64,000 bases of DNA, taken from positions 245,635 to 309,634 of the forward strand of contig JABVXU010000031.1 in NCBI GenBank assembly GCA_013365365.1, in the 5' to 3' direction. Each line of letters opens with the position of its first letter. The first letter of the stretch is position 1. The notes below the pieces were generated by a model. It saw only the letters and a list, made by a program, of their open reading frames with translations. It did no database searches and was not told the DNA's origin. Made by a program: the position numbers and the translations under genes. Positions 53,301 to 64,000 of the stretch are shown piece after piece. This DNA is from Cruorifilaria tuberocauda (Eukaryota > Nematoda > Chromadorea > Rhabditida > Onchocercidae).

Positions 53301-56300
53301 AAATAGCAATGTAGATTTTTTATAGATTTTTTTTTGAAATTTAAACCAAAATTTAAATAAGAAAAAATTTAAATTTATTTATCTAAATTTCTAAAATTAA
53401 TAGATAAAAAAGATAAATTGTTTACTCTTTCTTTCTCTTCTCATCCATAGTTTCATTATATTGCCTTTCATCGATTTCAAACGATAAAGTAGCTAGATTG
53501 GAAAGCAAATTTTAAAAGTAATTGTGGAATAATGAATGAATATCTATGAAATAGCTTTACAGTACTTTTCTTCTTCAATTAGCTTCGAAGATTTCTAATC
53601 TCATTGCTATTTGCTTGTTAATTACAAATGGCAATGACTACATTCAAGTCAAATTTAGTGGAGAATTCAGAAAGCTATCACTAATGCCATCATTTTGTGA
53701 ATTCATAAATTTCAGATAAAGCTTTCAGAATGTGAAGTCTTTCTTGAAGTATAAATAAACTTTAATTTTTAAAGAAATGCGAAAAATGCTGAAAATTTAA
53801 GCTGAAATACTGATAACAAATTTCTTTTTTTTTAAAATTACAATTATATCAATTTCAGAATTCTTTGCACAAATGTGATCATTAAAAGCTAATTCTTTTA
53901 ATTTTAGGTTTATCTATGAGATCGTTCAAAAGTACCTGTAAACCATCGATATTTTCATCGATCGATAATGTACCTCGCACCGCTCCACCAAGTGATCAAC
54001 AATCTATAACCTTCTCGTTTGATTTCTCTGATGAATCCGATATTGATAATCATTCTATGACAGAAGCGGTTTGCTTTTAAATTTCACGCTATCATTGGTG
54101 TTATGCTCCGGTGAGATAGTATAAGATTTAAATGGTGATTTTATTATAGCTGAATGGTGCGGTACAGTGTTGATCTTAAATGGAAATTGAAAATGTTAAT
54201 TAATCACTGATTGTTCAAACTGTTGATAACTAACTTATAAATAGTCTAAAAATTATCAAATATTTTCTTAGTAATTGAAATAATGATTAAATAGTGATTA
54301 AATTTCTTAGAACATTCATACTTTTGTGGTTTCATTCGATTTCAACTTTTCGTACGAATAAATAATTTAACAGTAATGAATTATTTTTCGTTTTCATAAA
54401 ACTTGTCAAAAAAGATTGGAAAAGAAAGCAAAAACTTATCAATTTATCAATTTGATATCTTATCCATTGCGCTGATTAGCTTTTTCATAATTCAAATAGA
54501 AAAAAAGGCGAAAAAATAGAGCATTTCTTCAAGGATAGCTAACATATTAGCTTCCTTGATTTCTTTCTCTTCCTCCTATCACTTGATGATAGTTCTCTGG
54601 ATGATCGATAACTTATCATTTCTTCAAGGATAACTGACATATTAGTTTTTTGATTGGATTTGAAAAACCTGTAAGAATAAATTTTTTAGCCTTCGTTCTC
54701 CTCTTTTTCGCTATGTTTTTGCTGTAAAATATGATTATTCACTGAGTTGAAAAATGAATTTTTCTTTAATTATTTTGGTCAAAAAGATTTACAGTAATAA
54801 ATTTAAAGTGACAGACAATTGCGCTTCTTAAGTGCATGATCAAGAATCTCATGAGAAAGCCATTTCCTTGCTTTTTTATTAAATCATTGAATAACTTTTT
54901 TTTTGCACTTTCAAATGAAGATTTCAGTATTTTCATGATCATTTTTTAAATGATACTTATTAAATGACCTATAAATTTATGAATTTCAATAAGACTTGCG
55001 ATGATCTGGTGAATTTTAATTGAAATTTTGGGATAGAATAGCTCTTCAATAATAATTATATATGCATTAATTGAATCTTTCCATGTGAATATCAATTCCG
55101 TAAAAAAAAAAACTTATATTTTCTTGATTCAAAATTGAATTTTTGTATCAAATTAAAAAAAATGTAGATCAGAGATAATTGCTTTTTCATAAATTTAATT
55201 TGTAGTTTTCTGAAATATTTCACATATAATTCTAAATTAAATCGTCAATTTTTAAATCTAATTTTATTTAATTAATTAAATGAAAACAAATTAATCGGTC
55301 TTTACCGTCTCATATGCACAATATTCCTTATGCATTCCTGTAATCATTACATAAAAACTTTTTTACCTTTGTGCTATAACTGTATATATCGTGAGTATAT
55401 ATATCCTATATATAACTATAAAACTTTATAACTATCATGAGTTTACTTTTGAAGAGTAACATTCTTACACAATGCATCATTGATATCTGTCCATTAATTA
55501 ATTGTCAATTTTATGTTTCCATTTGAACAGAAATGACCTCGACGAAAATCATCAACACTTCCCCATGTCAACCAGTCAGACGACAATTCAAAAGCAATTA
55601 CAGAGCCTAAGATAGAATTTCAAATAATTTCTAAGTTTAAAATTGTGCACGTCAGATCCGTTAGTGCGTGGATCGTACTTCTGCTGTATGCGCAGATGCT
55701 CATTTGATAAGTCCATAGAAGGAAACCAGTTTCTTAAAATTTTAACATTTCTTCAAAATCGCTGTTCTCTGCAAAATGTTACTTCTCGCTACTTCATTTG
55801 GATCACACTGTTCGTTTAGTCATTGGATAATTTAAATTTTTAAAATTTTCAATGTTCACTTTGCTTTTGATAATTGTATTGACAGGAAGAAAAATGAGAT
55901 AGAGGAAATCATTTCCGCAATAAGAAGCTTATATCCCAGAATGATTTACTCGACCTTTGACTTCCATACTATACTCGGAGAGAAGTTTTTCACGATATCT
56001 ACAAGTAAAAAAAAAACGAATATCAAGCAAAAATGATATATGCGGAGTAATATTACAATATTTATTTTGTCGTTATAAAAAAAAACCATAGATTAGGTAA
56101 TTTAAGAATCAAATCAAATTAATATATAAATTTCTCGATCTGGCCTCTTGGCCTCATTCTGTCATTTTATTATAATTTGTTGCATTTTTATCATATACTT
56201 ATCCTTCATCTGTTCCAGCAAACTTTGTTGATAATAAGCAAAAAAGTTTCTTAGCACTGTAGCGCCGAGTTAATGGAAGCAAAGAGTTAATAAGTATGAA

Positions 56301-58992
56301 TTCAAAGTTTCTTTGCATTTAATAGATGAATGATAATTTAGTATTTGGATTCCGAATTTAGTTAGAATTATATTTTAATCAGTAATTGGCACAGTAATCG
56401 ATATCTGAATATGGTTAAATACAAAATTAGAAATACTTTAGAGATACGAAAATTAACAGTGAAAATATCTTTTCCGAAAACTCAAAAATTTCTTATTTTA
56501 GATTTTTTTCGCTTCTCTGGAAAATCTTAATAATCAAAAACAGCTGTTCATATTATCACTAAGAGTATCAGTTATATTTGATAAGTAATTCTTATTCGAA
56601 ACTGTTCGCAGTCTCTTTCCATTCAATAATCAGTTTGTCTGATTATAAAAATCCCTAATTCCATTCATGTAAATCAGCCAAAAAGATATCGCGCAGTGTT
56701 CCATCTGCAAGTTGCAATTTTTTCTCCCATAAAGTAGAAATTTCGAGAGAGGAACGTATCAAAATGCATTTTTAGAATCATTTATCTCATGCTCTTTGAG
56801 TTCTTTCTAAGATTACTTGTTCCATCCAATCTTTATTAAAGAGTTTTGTACAGAAGATGTGTGTGATATTTCGAATGCATAGTTTGACAATGTTAGATAG
56901 AAATTAAATTTTTATAAGAAAGTCAAATTCTTCAATTTAGAAGATCGATTGAGGAAATAGTCATATTCTCGTTATAGTGATACAGAATTGATGATGAATG
57001 ATCACGGATTTGTTGATGATGAACTGATACCATTTCAGTTATTCAATTTATATTATTTACATTGAAATCTACGAAGTTTGATGGATTTTAAACGCAAATT
57101 GAGCTCTCTTTAAAATTTTTATAATGCAGATTTGTAGGTTAAATTATTTTTACCTGTTTAATTAATTTTTAATTAGATTACAACTAATTCAATATAATAG
57201 ACAATCACTAAGATAATCGTTTTTGCACAGATTTTTTTGATGGAATGAAAATTTAGTAAAATCAATTAAAAAATAAAATTGTACAATGGCTGCTGCATGC
57301 TGTTTACCTAACAGAAAGTAGAATAATTATCAAATGTGATAACTTCCTTGTTCCAATGAAAGGAAAAAGTTATAAATGAGTTTGAAGGGTTCAAAGTAAC
57401 GTGCATAGCGAAGCCTGGCTGTAGTCAAAGGAAATTCTATAAATTGATAACTTTCTCCACCTAAATAAATAAATAATTTCTAATGAACCAACCTGTCGAA
57501 ATTCTTCCGACTGCCGTCTCACCCATCTGCAATGTATTTTAATTAGAAAATTAATTTTTCACTTGAACGACTTTTTATTCCTCAAACTAATCATTTCCAT
57601 ACTTTGGAATTTTCATTTATTTCTTAGAATTGTTTATTTGCTTAATTAAATATTAATGGTAAAATCTTGAATGGGTGATAAGTGATAACATTTACATCAA
57701 GTTGATAATAGCTGTGATTAAGAAAGGTCATCCTTCTTCAGTGCTGATAATACGTTTCTCGTTGATTACTTTTTGTGTATCAATTAATCTAAATAGCCCG
57801 CACTTTTGAGGGTTAATTTAAATTAGAAAGATAAATTCAGTTGAAATTTAAAACGAAAAAAGTTGTTTGAAAATTTAAAGAACAAGTGGAGAGAGAGAGA
57901 AAGAAAAACGGAAGTAACGATGATGAGAAATAAAAAGCTTTAGATGGAAATGGATGAAATGAAGTGTGAAAGTTTGATTACATCTCTGAAGTAAATGCTA
58001 TGATTCATAGGCTATTTTTTCACTTCTACTAACTGCTTTTGTATGTCAGCGAAAGTTTAAAATAAATTTAATAATTTTCAAATTTTAAATTAAGTCCGAA
58101 ATAAGTTGCACTGACTAAGTGTTGTTAATTATCAAACAATTAATGATAAATTTTGAAGTGCATAGCTTTGCTTTATATTTCAATAAGTTTTTCAGTGAAT
58201 TCTAAGAGAATGGAATTGCTCTTGAAAGGTGAAAGTTGAAGTGCATGCAACTTAATTATAATGATAATAATGTTTCATTATTTCAACAAATTTTTTACTT
58301 TAAATCTTTGTTCATTGTTTCGTTCTCGAAGTTTCTCAGCGTATAAAAAGAAATAATAAAAACGAATTTATACTTCTAATTGGGAATTAAGTTGGGTTGA
58401 GTAAAATTGAATTTTGTAGCAATTTAAATTTATTCCAGTAAAACCAGCTAGTTTTAGCCTGACAGTTACGAAAAATCTCAAAAGTTATCATCAGATCGCT
58501 CGAAATTTGAAAATAAAACCACCAAAGATTTATTGGAAAACAACGCAAACGGTCAAAGTATATCGAAATCAAATGCAATGGAAACTGAATTAGGTAAGAT
58601 CTATACTGATAGTCAATTTAAAATATTATTAATAGTTTAAAAAGTTATAATTTGATATATCTCAATTTTATATATTTCAAATTTTTGAAGTTTAAATTTC
58701 ATATACCGCAATGAAAGAGAAATTCAGGTTTTTGAACAGTTTTTTCAGGGCAGATTTCCAGCAAATTCTTAATTTATTTAAATATCTAACTGAAAATTTT
58801 TTAGCCTTGAGTGGACGTATGACACCGGTGGAAATGTTGAATAATTTTGGTTTGGAACGATCGTTAACAGCAACATACAATGATAATCGATTTATATTAT
58901 CACCCGGAACAATTCCATCCACCGGAAATTCAGAAATGAAGAACAACCCTGATAAACAGCAAATGGATTGTAAAAAGATCGACAGCAGGCAT
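50363..58992 (+). CDS. Probable long TSC22/bunched-family protein, N-terminal exons only
   Basis: Seven phase-consistent exons: 50363-50505, 50788-50858, 51380-51513, 52507-52636, 53908-54068, 58458-58593, 58805-58992, about 321 codons in the window. The protein is polar and Ser/Thr/Asp-rich, likely disordered. Two short blocks recall the conserved N-terminal motifs of long TSC22 isoforms. The first is GRFSIIDK followed by SWDSSTDDE. The second is GSRFRIVPLESCYERGRWACWDF, split across exons 3 and 4 (known pattern SRFxV... then RGRWxCxDF). Exons 5 to 7 add STCKPSIFSSIDNVPRT, ENNANGQSISKSNAME and SGRMTPVEMLNNFGLE. The diagnostic TSC box with its leucine zipper was not found up to the window end. 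The start is the first ATG after an in-frame stop. The last donor could be GT at 58993 or a GC donor at 58989. Confidence 0.6.
54069..58457 (+). other. Large intron of the TSC22-like gene
   Basis: This 4.4-kb gap separates exons 5 and 6 of the model. It is AT-rich and I found no other gene in it. An alternative reading lets exon 5 run into a stop four codons on (TTT TAA), giving a short isoform. Confidence 0.4.
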
Positions 58993-60775
58993 GTTTGTGC
59001 AAGATTATATCAAATAATAATTGTGTTGAAGATCGAAATTAACTTCATAGTATAAAATTATTGCAGTATCTTTATCTTAATTTGTGATAAACGAATTGTT
59101 TATCACAGATTCTTAGTTAATGTTTGTCAGAATTTCGTAGTCATAAATTAATTAAGAATACTTTAATTGTATAAATAATTTTATATTAAAAGTTATTTCG
59201 GTCGTCAACATTAATTCAATTTATATAGAAACTTTAAAATCATTAGAGAGCTGTATATTTCAAGATACAACGGTTAGAGATGTAGAAATTAAAATTTACA
59301 TCTTATAAGCTGTAATAAGTAGAAACATTAGAATCATTCTGGATAGTCATATATTTCAGATTAAAGACGGGAAAGCAACAAATTTAATTTACAGTTTATT
59401 TATACAAGTTTTAATTAATCTATCAATCAAATTTGGTATACACCGGAGAAATCCCGAGAAAGGAATAATTAATTAGGCGGTAATTAGCATTTCATATCGA
59501 AGGACTGTTGAGTTCAGTGCTATCAATCTTTTTAACTTTTTTAATTTTATTCGTTTGAAATCAATAATATTTTGAATACTGTAATACAAGAGAGGAGAAG
59601 ACTGTATTTTACTTTTCCTGCAGACACTTAAACAGATCAATCAATTTGATCGAAAAAAATGATTACAAGTAATTTGATAAGTACGAAATATTATTTACTG
59701 GATGTTAGTTAATTAATTTTGATTAGTTAATTGTCAGAACAAACAACAGTGAAAACCGGAACGCATATGCCGGAAGAATGACTAATTACTTAATTAACGT
59801 ATAAAGCGCAATAAGACAATAAACCGTTTTAAATTCATTTTTCAATTACAAATAATTGAACGGAAAAACTGAATAAGCAAGCGATGAATTGTAGCATTCG
59901 GTAGGATGAAGTAATCTGAAAATTTTAGCGATTAAGTTAGTAAGAATGTAAAGATAAGTATTTTGACTTTAATTTCTTTACTTACGGAAATGCAAATGTA
60001 TTTAGTGCTCTAATCTTACACAATCGCATGTCTTCAGTTTATCTGGCTAGGTGCTAGGCTGGAAAAAGCTCTTTGTTATCGTTCTGAAAAATTGAATGGA
60101 AGTTTCTAAAGGTTGCCTTGTTGAAGCAATATGAGATTTCATTTAATAGCATTTCATATCGTTTATATTTTATAAGGTTTAATGGATGCTCTTTTGAATA
60201 GTTCAACGAGAAATAAAATCTAAATGTCTTCCATCGCTGAAGCCATGGCATTCTATAAAATTTATTATTGTTATTGGAACTCTTTATATCATCCACGCTT
60301 ATTGATTCATTTCCCCACTGTTATTTTTTAAAAGTTTTCAGTATTCTTGCTGAAGTTAATTACAATCATCGATTTTATCATTTCTTTCTTTCTTTTTTCT
60401 TTTCATCATAATCATTAGTTAATTTTATAATTGAGAAAAGTATTGATTTTGAAATGTTTGATGAATTAAATCTAAAAAGTATTGCAAAAGTTTTCGCTGA
60501 TTATCTTTCAATTCAGCCTTCGAATATTTATTCAAATTCTTTTTTGAATTTTAATTCTCTTCCATACGACTTACGTAAATTTCTTTTTACATTGCAAATG
60601 ATAAATGAATCGATTGAGCGAAAGAATCTTATCATTACTGATAACATCATCATCTATGGAAAATTCTTGATGATAGATAAATTTTGTTTAGCTTTGTTGT
60701 TAAGTTGAATCGAAATATTTGTTGCAGAAGTTATAGTTGGTGCCGGCAAGAATAAGGATGAATATATAGCAATAC
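58993..60775. other. Probable intron or intergenic DNA
   Basis: No coding exon recognised. Short open frames here look random. Confidence 0.45.
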
Positions 60776-60840
60776 CACATGCACATGCACATGCACACGC
60801 ACATGCACACGCACATGCACACGCACACATATACACATGC
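60776..60840. repeat. CATGCA/CACGCA microsatellite
   Basis: About ten alternating purine-pyrimidine hexamers. A possible acceptor TTGCAG at 60722-60727 opens a frame reading VIVGAGKNKDEYIAIPH that then runs into a His-Ala repeat. The frame does not match the phase left by the preceding TSC22-like exon, so coding is doubtful. Confidence 0.85.
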
Positions 60841-61042
60841 ATTCAAGCATCTATTGGCTTTATACTTTGGCACAATTTGAAAGGTTTGACTCACTTAAAA
60901 ATGACGTTAGCTTACGGCGTATGAGAAGCAGAGAAGTACGAATCTGTGAAGAAGCGAAGAGCGCACTATCAGCTGACTACTCTCCACTGGTGATAATTCA
61001 ACCTAACGTTTTCTTCCTTTTCCAAATCTTCCAACAACTTTT

Positions 61043-61336
61043 TTTCTCAACTTGTATTTTCATGCTGATGCACGCAGATGCATAAGCGCATATCGCTGCG
61101 TTTCCTTTCACTTAAATCCTCCTGCCTTCTTCCTTGACTAACTAGTAATTCTTTCTTGCCGTTTAGGAGCTTACAAGTAAGTGAAAGCTAATTATCATAA
61201 GGAAGCTTACAACTAAGGGAAAGTCAGTTATCATGCGCTGATATTGATAAACATGATAAGAAGCATGATAACCTGCGATGATCTTGATTTTCTCAACTTG
61301 TATTTTCATGCTGATACACATAGATGTATAAATGCA
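61043..61336. repeat. Dispersed direct repeats, about 48 bp and about 35 bp
   Basis: The stretch starting TTTCTCAACTTGTATTTTCA occurs at 61043-61090 and again at 61289-61336, with a handful of substitutions. Between them a second pair, GAGCTTACAAGTAAG and GAAGCTTACAACTAAG, starts near 61169 and 61202. The whole patch looks like a locally duplicated unit. Confidence 0.8.
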
Positions 61337-62965
61337 TACCGAATTCATATTTTCTTTCTTGGACACTACCTTTGTCAAAATATGCTAGCTATTGCTTATA
61401 GCTAATATGAATAAAATGAAACGTACTTCAGTCTATACTATTCCACTTCACTTCAATTAATTATTCCATTTATGCTAATTAGATTCATTACTAATTGAAT
61501 TGGCCTATTTTTGTTGAATAAAAAAGTTGGCCGAGTAATAGCATTGATTTCTACCATTTTTTTATTTTGTAAATTAATATTAAAGTTTTTGAGTTTAATT
61601 AAAACTTCAAATCCATTCATTCATTTATTTCATTAATGAAAATAAAAGATTATGAAGTAATTTAAATTTTTACTCACAGAAATTTTATATCATTATATAT
61701 ACAATTATATTTCGCAATTCCTGCTGAAACTGAAACTTAAGCAAAGAAATTTATTTTAATTTACGATGCTAAGTGTGATTTATTAGAACACTTTGAAGTT
61801 CTAAATTTTCCTTTTGTCCTTTCATTATTCTCAATGTTTTCTAAATTTCTCTAATCCTCAACTTGTCTGATTTTCAAATTTAAACTATATTTCTTTTGTT
61901 TTTTAGCTTTGCTTCTTAGACTTGTTTCGTTTCGTTATCTTACATTTAACTATTTTTTTACTCAATTTTAATCTAATCTAAATTTAACTCAGACAAGAAA
62001 TACAAAACAATATGCATCCAAAAGGAGCAGCAGTGTATACTGCCCAATTTATGTTTGCTCCAAAAAAAACATGTCCAAAATATAATTGGTGGATATGTTA
62101 TGAAAAGCTAACATACAAGCTAACTGGCCTAGAAAGTATTGATTGGCCGTGGAATTGTTAGTACTTTTTGTTTTTCCTATTCTCCAATATTCTTGCAGAA
62201 AATCTTTGTATACCAGTTATTACTGCATATTGTTTAAATGAAATTACAGTCAAAAATTTTTATCTAATCTCTAAATAAGTGTTGGTTAGCTGTAGGCTTT
62301 TTCAGCCTTTTCAACTCTTGACTTTCTTTTCTCGAACTTTCTCCAACTGTCATAAAATGATTCAGTACCCTTTGATTCAATGGAAGAAATAAGTAAAACT
62401 TGACATACGTGAAATTTCTTCTCTTCATTAAACATGAAATATTACTATCAGTTTTGTGCTGAATGAAAAATGACAATTTTCATTACTATCAGTTAACAGC
62501 GAACATTCTATCCATTAATTTCTATATTTCAATAAGTACAAAACCTTTGAGGTCTTCCGTTTCTCGTTGTTCGCTCATTCGAGACCAAATTTTGTGTAAC
62601 TTCCTGATTTTACATAAATATCATCATTGACGTCATTTCCTTCCATTTTGTGATAGATGATTCAGGTTAAGACACTAAGTTCATTTTTAATTTCATTTCA
62701 TTTCATTCTCTTTTTAGTATTCTTACATTTCTCTTTTCAATTTGACAATAAAGAAAAGTGACGGAATGAAGTAGAAAAATCAGAAAAGACAAAAAATCGA
62801 GAATCTTTCAACTCGTAAACTTCTCAAATTCCTGCATAATTTCACTTATCTCACTTTTATTTTTTCTAACTTAACTTTAACTATTTACTATGAATTCGGC
62901 GAAATGCAATTGTCTCTAAACGTAAAATATCAATTTACCTATCTGTGGATTTCATCTTTTTTCAG
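61337..62965. other. AT-rich DNA with one unresolved open patch
   Basis: Around 61995-62160 all three + frames stay open for 30-49 codons after a CTCAG acceptor-like site. One frame begins ATG CAT CCA and contains TCPKYNWWICYEK. No family is recognised and no model could be completed. Confidence 0.3.
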
Positions 62966-63029
62966 TTAAAATCTATTTAATGTCATTGGGTAGCCAAGTT
63001 TGGCTCAGCAAGGAAGCATTGGTTTTTAA
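62966..63029 (+). CDS. Possible single coding exon, unknown gene
   Basis: A 64-nt segment is bounded by TTTTTTCAG and a GTAAGT donor, both strong. With one base carried in, it reads KIYLMSLGSQVWLSKEALVF; an internal ATG at 62980 could also start the protein. It could be a further exon of the TSC22-like gene or the first exon of another gene. I do not recognise the sequence. Confidence 0.3.
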
Positions 63030-63274
63030 GTAAGTTTATTTCAATACATTTTTTGCATTTCGATTCTAAAATACACCAAATTCTTGATTATGCTTTACTA
63101 ATGGTATAAATGATTAAATTCTATTTAAGCATGGTACATAAAATTCTAATAATTAATTAATTAATCATTTTCATTTGAATGATAATAGATTTTGTGAACT
63201 GATTGTGAAGTGATACAGATTTTGTCTGACGTTTTGTTTAACTTCCATTCCTTTTTTCTAATTTACCTGCTAGC

Positions 63275-63395
63275 TGTCGAGAATTTTCTCGAAACTAGAT
63301 TTCGATTATAAATGTTTATTTCTAATCCTCATAAAATATAAAGATTAGAAATAAACATTTATAATTGAAATCTAGTTTCGAGAAGATTCTCGACA
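63275..63395. repeat. 53-bp near-perfect inverted repeat (hairpin)
   Basis: Arms 63275-63327 and 63343-63395 are reverse complements at 51 of 53 positions and enclose a 15-base AT loop. The outer ends read TGTCGAGAAT on the left and ATTCTCGACA on the right. It marks the change from AT-rich DNA to the more G+C-rich right edge. A foldback element, a small MITE or an insertion boundary are all possible. Confidence 0.9.
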
Positions 63396-63529
63396 TTTCC
63401 GAGGGAAGAGGAAATTATCGTGAACTTAGCTTGGTAGCTTAAAGTAGTTTTACTTGAATTTTCGACCACAATAAATCGACATTTTGATTCGACAGTAATT
63501 AATATAATCACTAGAATAATCACATTAGC

Positions 63530-63675
63530 CTCTCCAATGATCAAGCGCCAATGTACTACCAGCTCGGCAGGTTCGCTTTGAATTATTGACGTGACTTTAC
63601 TGATTTCACCTCCGGTTGTTTCGCATGTCTGGGTCCACGTGATACCATTTATTCGTTGATTGTCCAATCCTCTAC
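63530..63675 (-). CDS. Possible HRM-like (adhesion-GPCR type) exon fragment
   Basis: The minus strand is open and reads a Thr/Ser-rich lead (NQTTTSPTSEYYC), then RGLDNQRINGITWTQTCETT and GG. A Cys followed by GI-x-W and T at this spacing recalls the hormone-receptor motif of latrophilin-type receptors (C...GITWPxT..G). Acceptor-like CTAATCAG and donor-like GGTGAAATC bracket it. The paired CP of the domain is not seen. It may instead be part of the putative retroelement. Confidence 0.25.
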
Positions 63676-63890
63676 AGTAATACTCGGATGTTGGTGACGT
63701 GGTTGTCTGATTAGAAACTACTGATAGTGATAACCTGAGAAATGCTTTTTACAGACGGTTCAGGTGACATTACTGCATCTCATCGCTGGTATCCGGATGT
63801 GTGTTCTAATGTAAACCGTCACCGTAGTTAACGTTGCATACTGTGTTTCAACTTCTTCACAGCTCCACTTCTGGAGAATGTTGAATGGTA

Positions 63891-64000
63891 CCCCGACTCG
63901 TGGCACCAAAATTTGTCGTGACTTTCTTTGCTTTCGGGAATCAATGACAAATAAAATTTGCTCGAGGTTTGGATCCGACTGGATCCTCTGGTTTGAGCGC
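63891..64000 (-). mobile_element. Putative LTR retroelement edge with primer-binding site
   Basis: On the + strand 63891-63908 reads CCCCGACTCGTGGCACCA, which looks like the 3' end of a tRNA including CCA. On the minus strand it is therefore a PBS starting TGG. Five bases away, from 63914, the + strand begins TGTCGTGAC, so on the minus strand an LTR would end ...CACGACA. This spacing (LTR end, few bases, 18-nt PBS) is standard for LTR elements. The element would run leftward on the minus strand with its 5' LTR extending beyond the window. The base composition here is clearly richer in G+C. No gag domain was recognised. Confidence 0.45.

Noticed and set aside
58434..58593. TSC22-like exon 6 starting at the TTCCAG near 58438
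   Set aside because: All three frames meet a stop from that acceptor. The next acceptor (58456-58457) gives an open, phase-correct frame.

Overview
The window is AT-rich eukaryotic DNA with many small exons separated by introns of about 200 bp to 4 kb. Orthologue identities, acceptors of the TTTCAG type and an SL1-like spliced-leader sequence point to a nematode. The base composition and intron style fit a filarial or other spirurid worm, but the species is inferred and not shown. I rebuilt every gene model by hand, checking splice phase exon by exon against the reading frame.

The left half (1-33.7 kb) is gene-dense. In order it holds the 3' part of STT3, the catalytic subunit of oligosaccharyltransferase (+, 5' end cut off); a CHIP/STUB1-type U-box ubiquitin ligase (-, like worm chn-1); an importin alpha of the IMA-3/KPNA3-4 class (+); mannose-6-phosphate isomerase (-); an organic anion transporter of the OATP/SLCO family (+); and a rhodopsin-class peptide GPCR resembling GnRH/AKH-type receptors (-). 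These are single housekeeping or physiological genes in alternating orientation, not an operon. Phosphomannose isomerase makes the mannose phosphate that feeds dolichol-linked glycans, which STT3 transfers to protein. That link is metabolic, and their closeness is probably chance.

The right half (33.7-64 kb) is gene-poor and very AT-rich. It contains a distinct non-coding island at 38.2-39.2 kb with tandem repeats, hairpins and a near-perfect SL1 sequence. It also has an unresolved coding-like island at 44.0-44.8 kb and seven exons (50.4-59.0 kb) of a probable long TSC22/bunched-family protein whose C-terminal TSC box is not in the window. The last 0.7 kb has a different base composition, a 53-bp inverted repeat and a tRNA-primer-binding-site-like sequence beside a TG-starting edge. 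This suggests the end of an LTR retroelement running off the window.

No CRISPR array, operon-like defence system or other clearly new system is visible. The best leads are the SL1-like locus, the GPCR that stops exactly at its NPxxY position, and the two unresolved islands.
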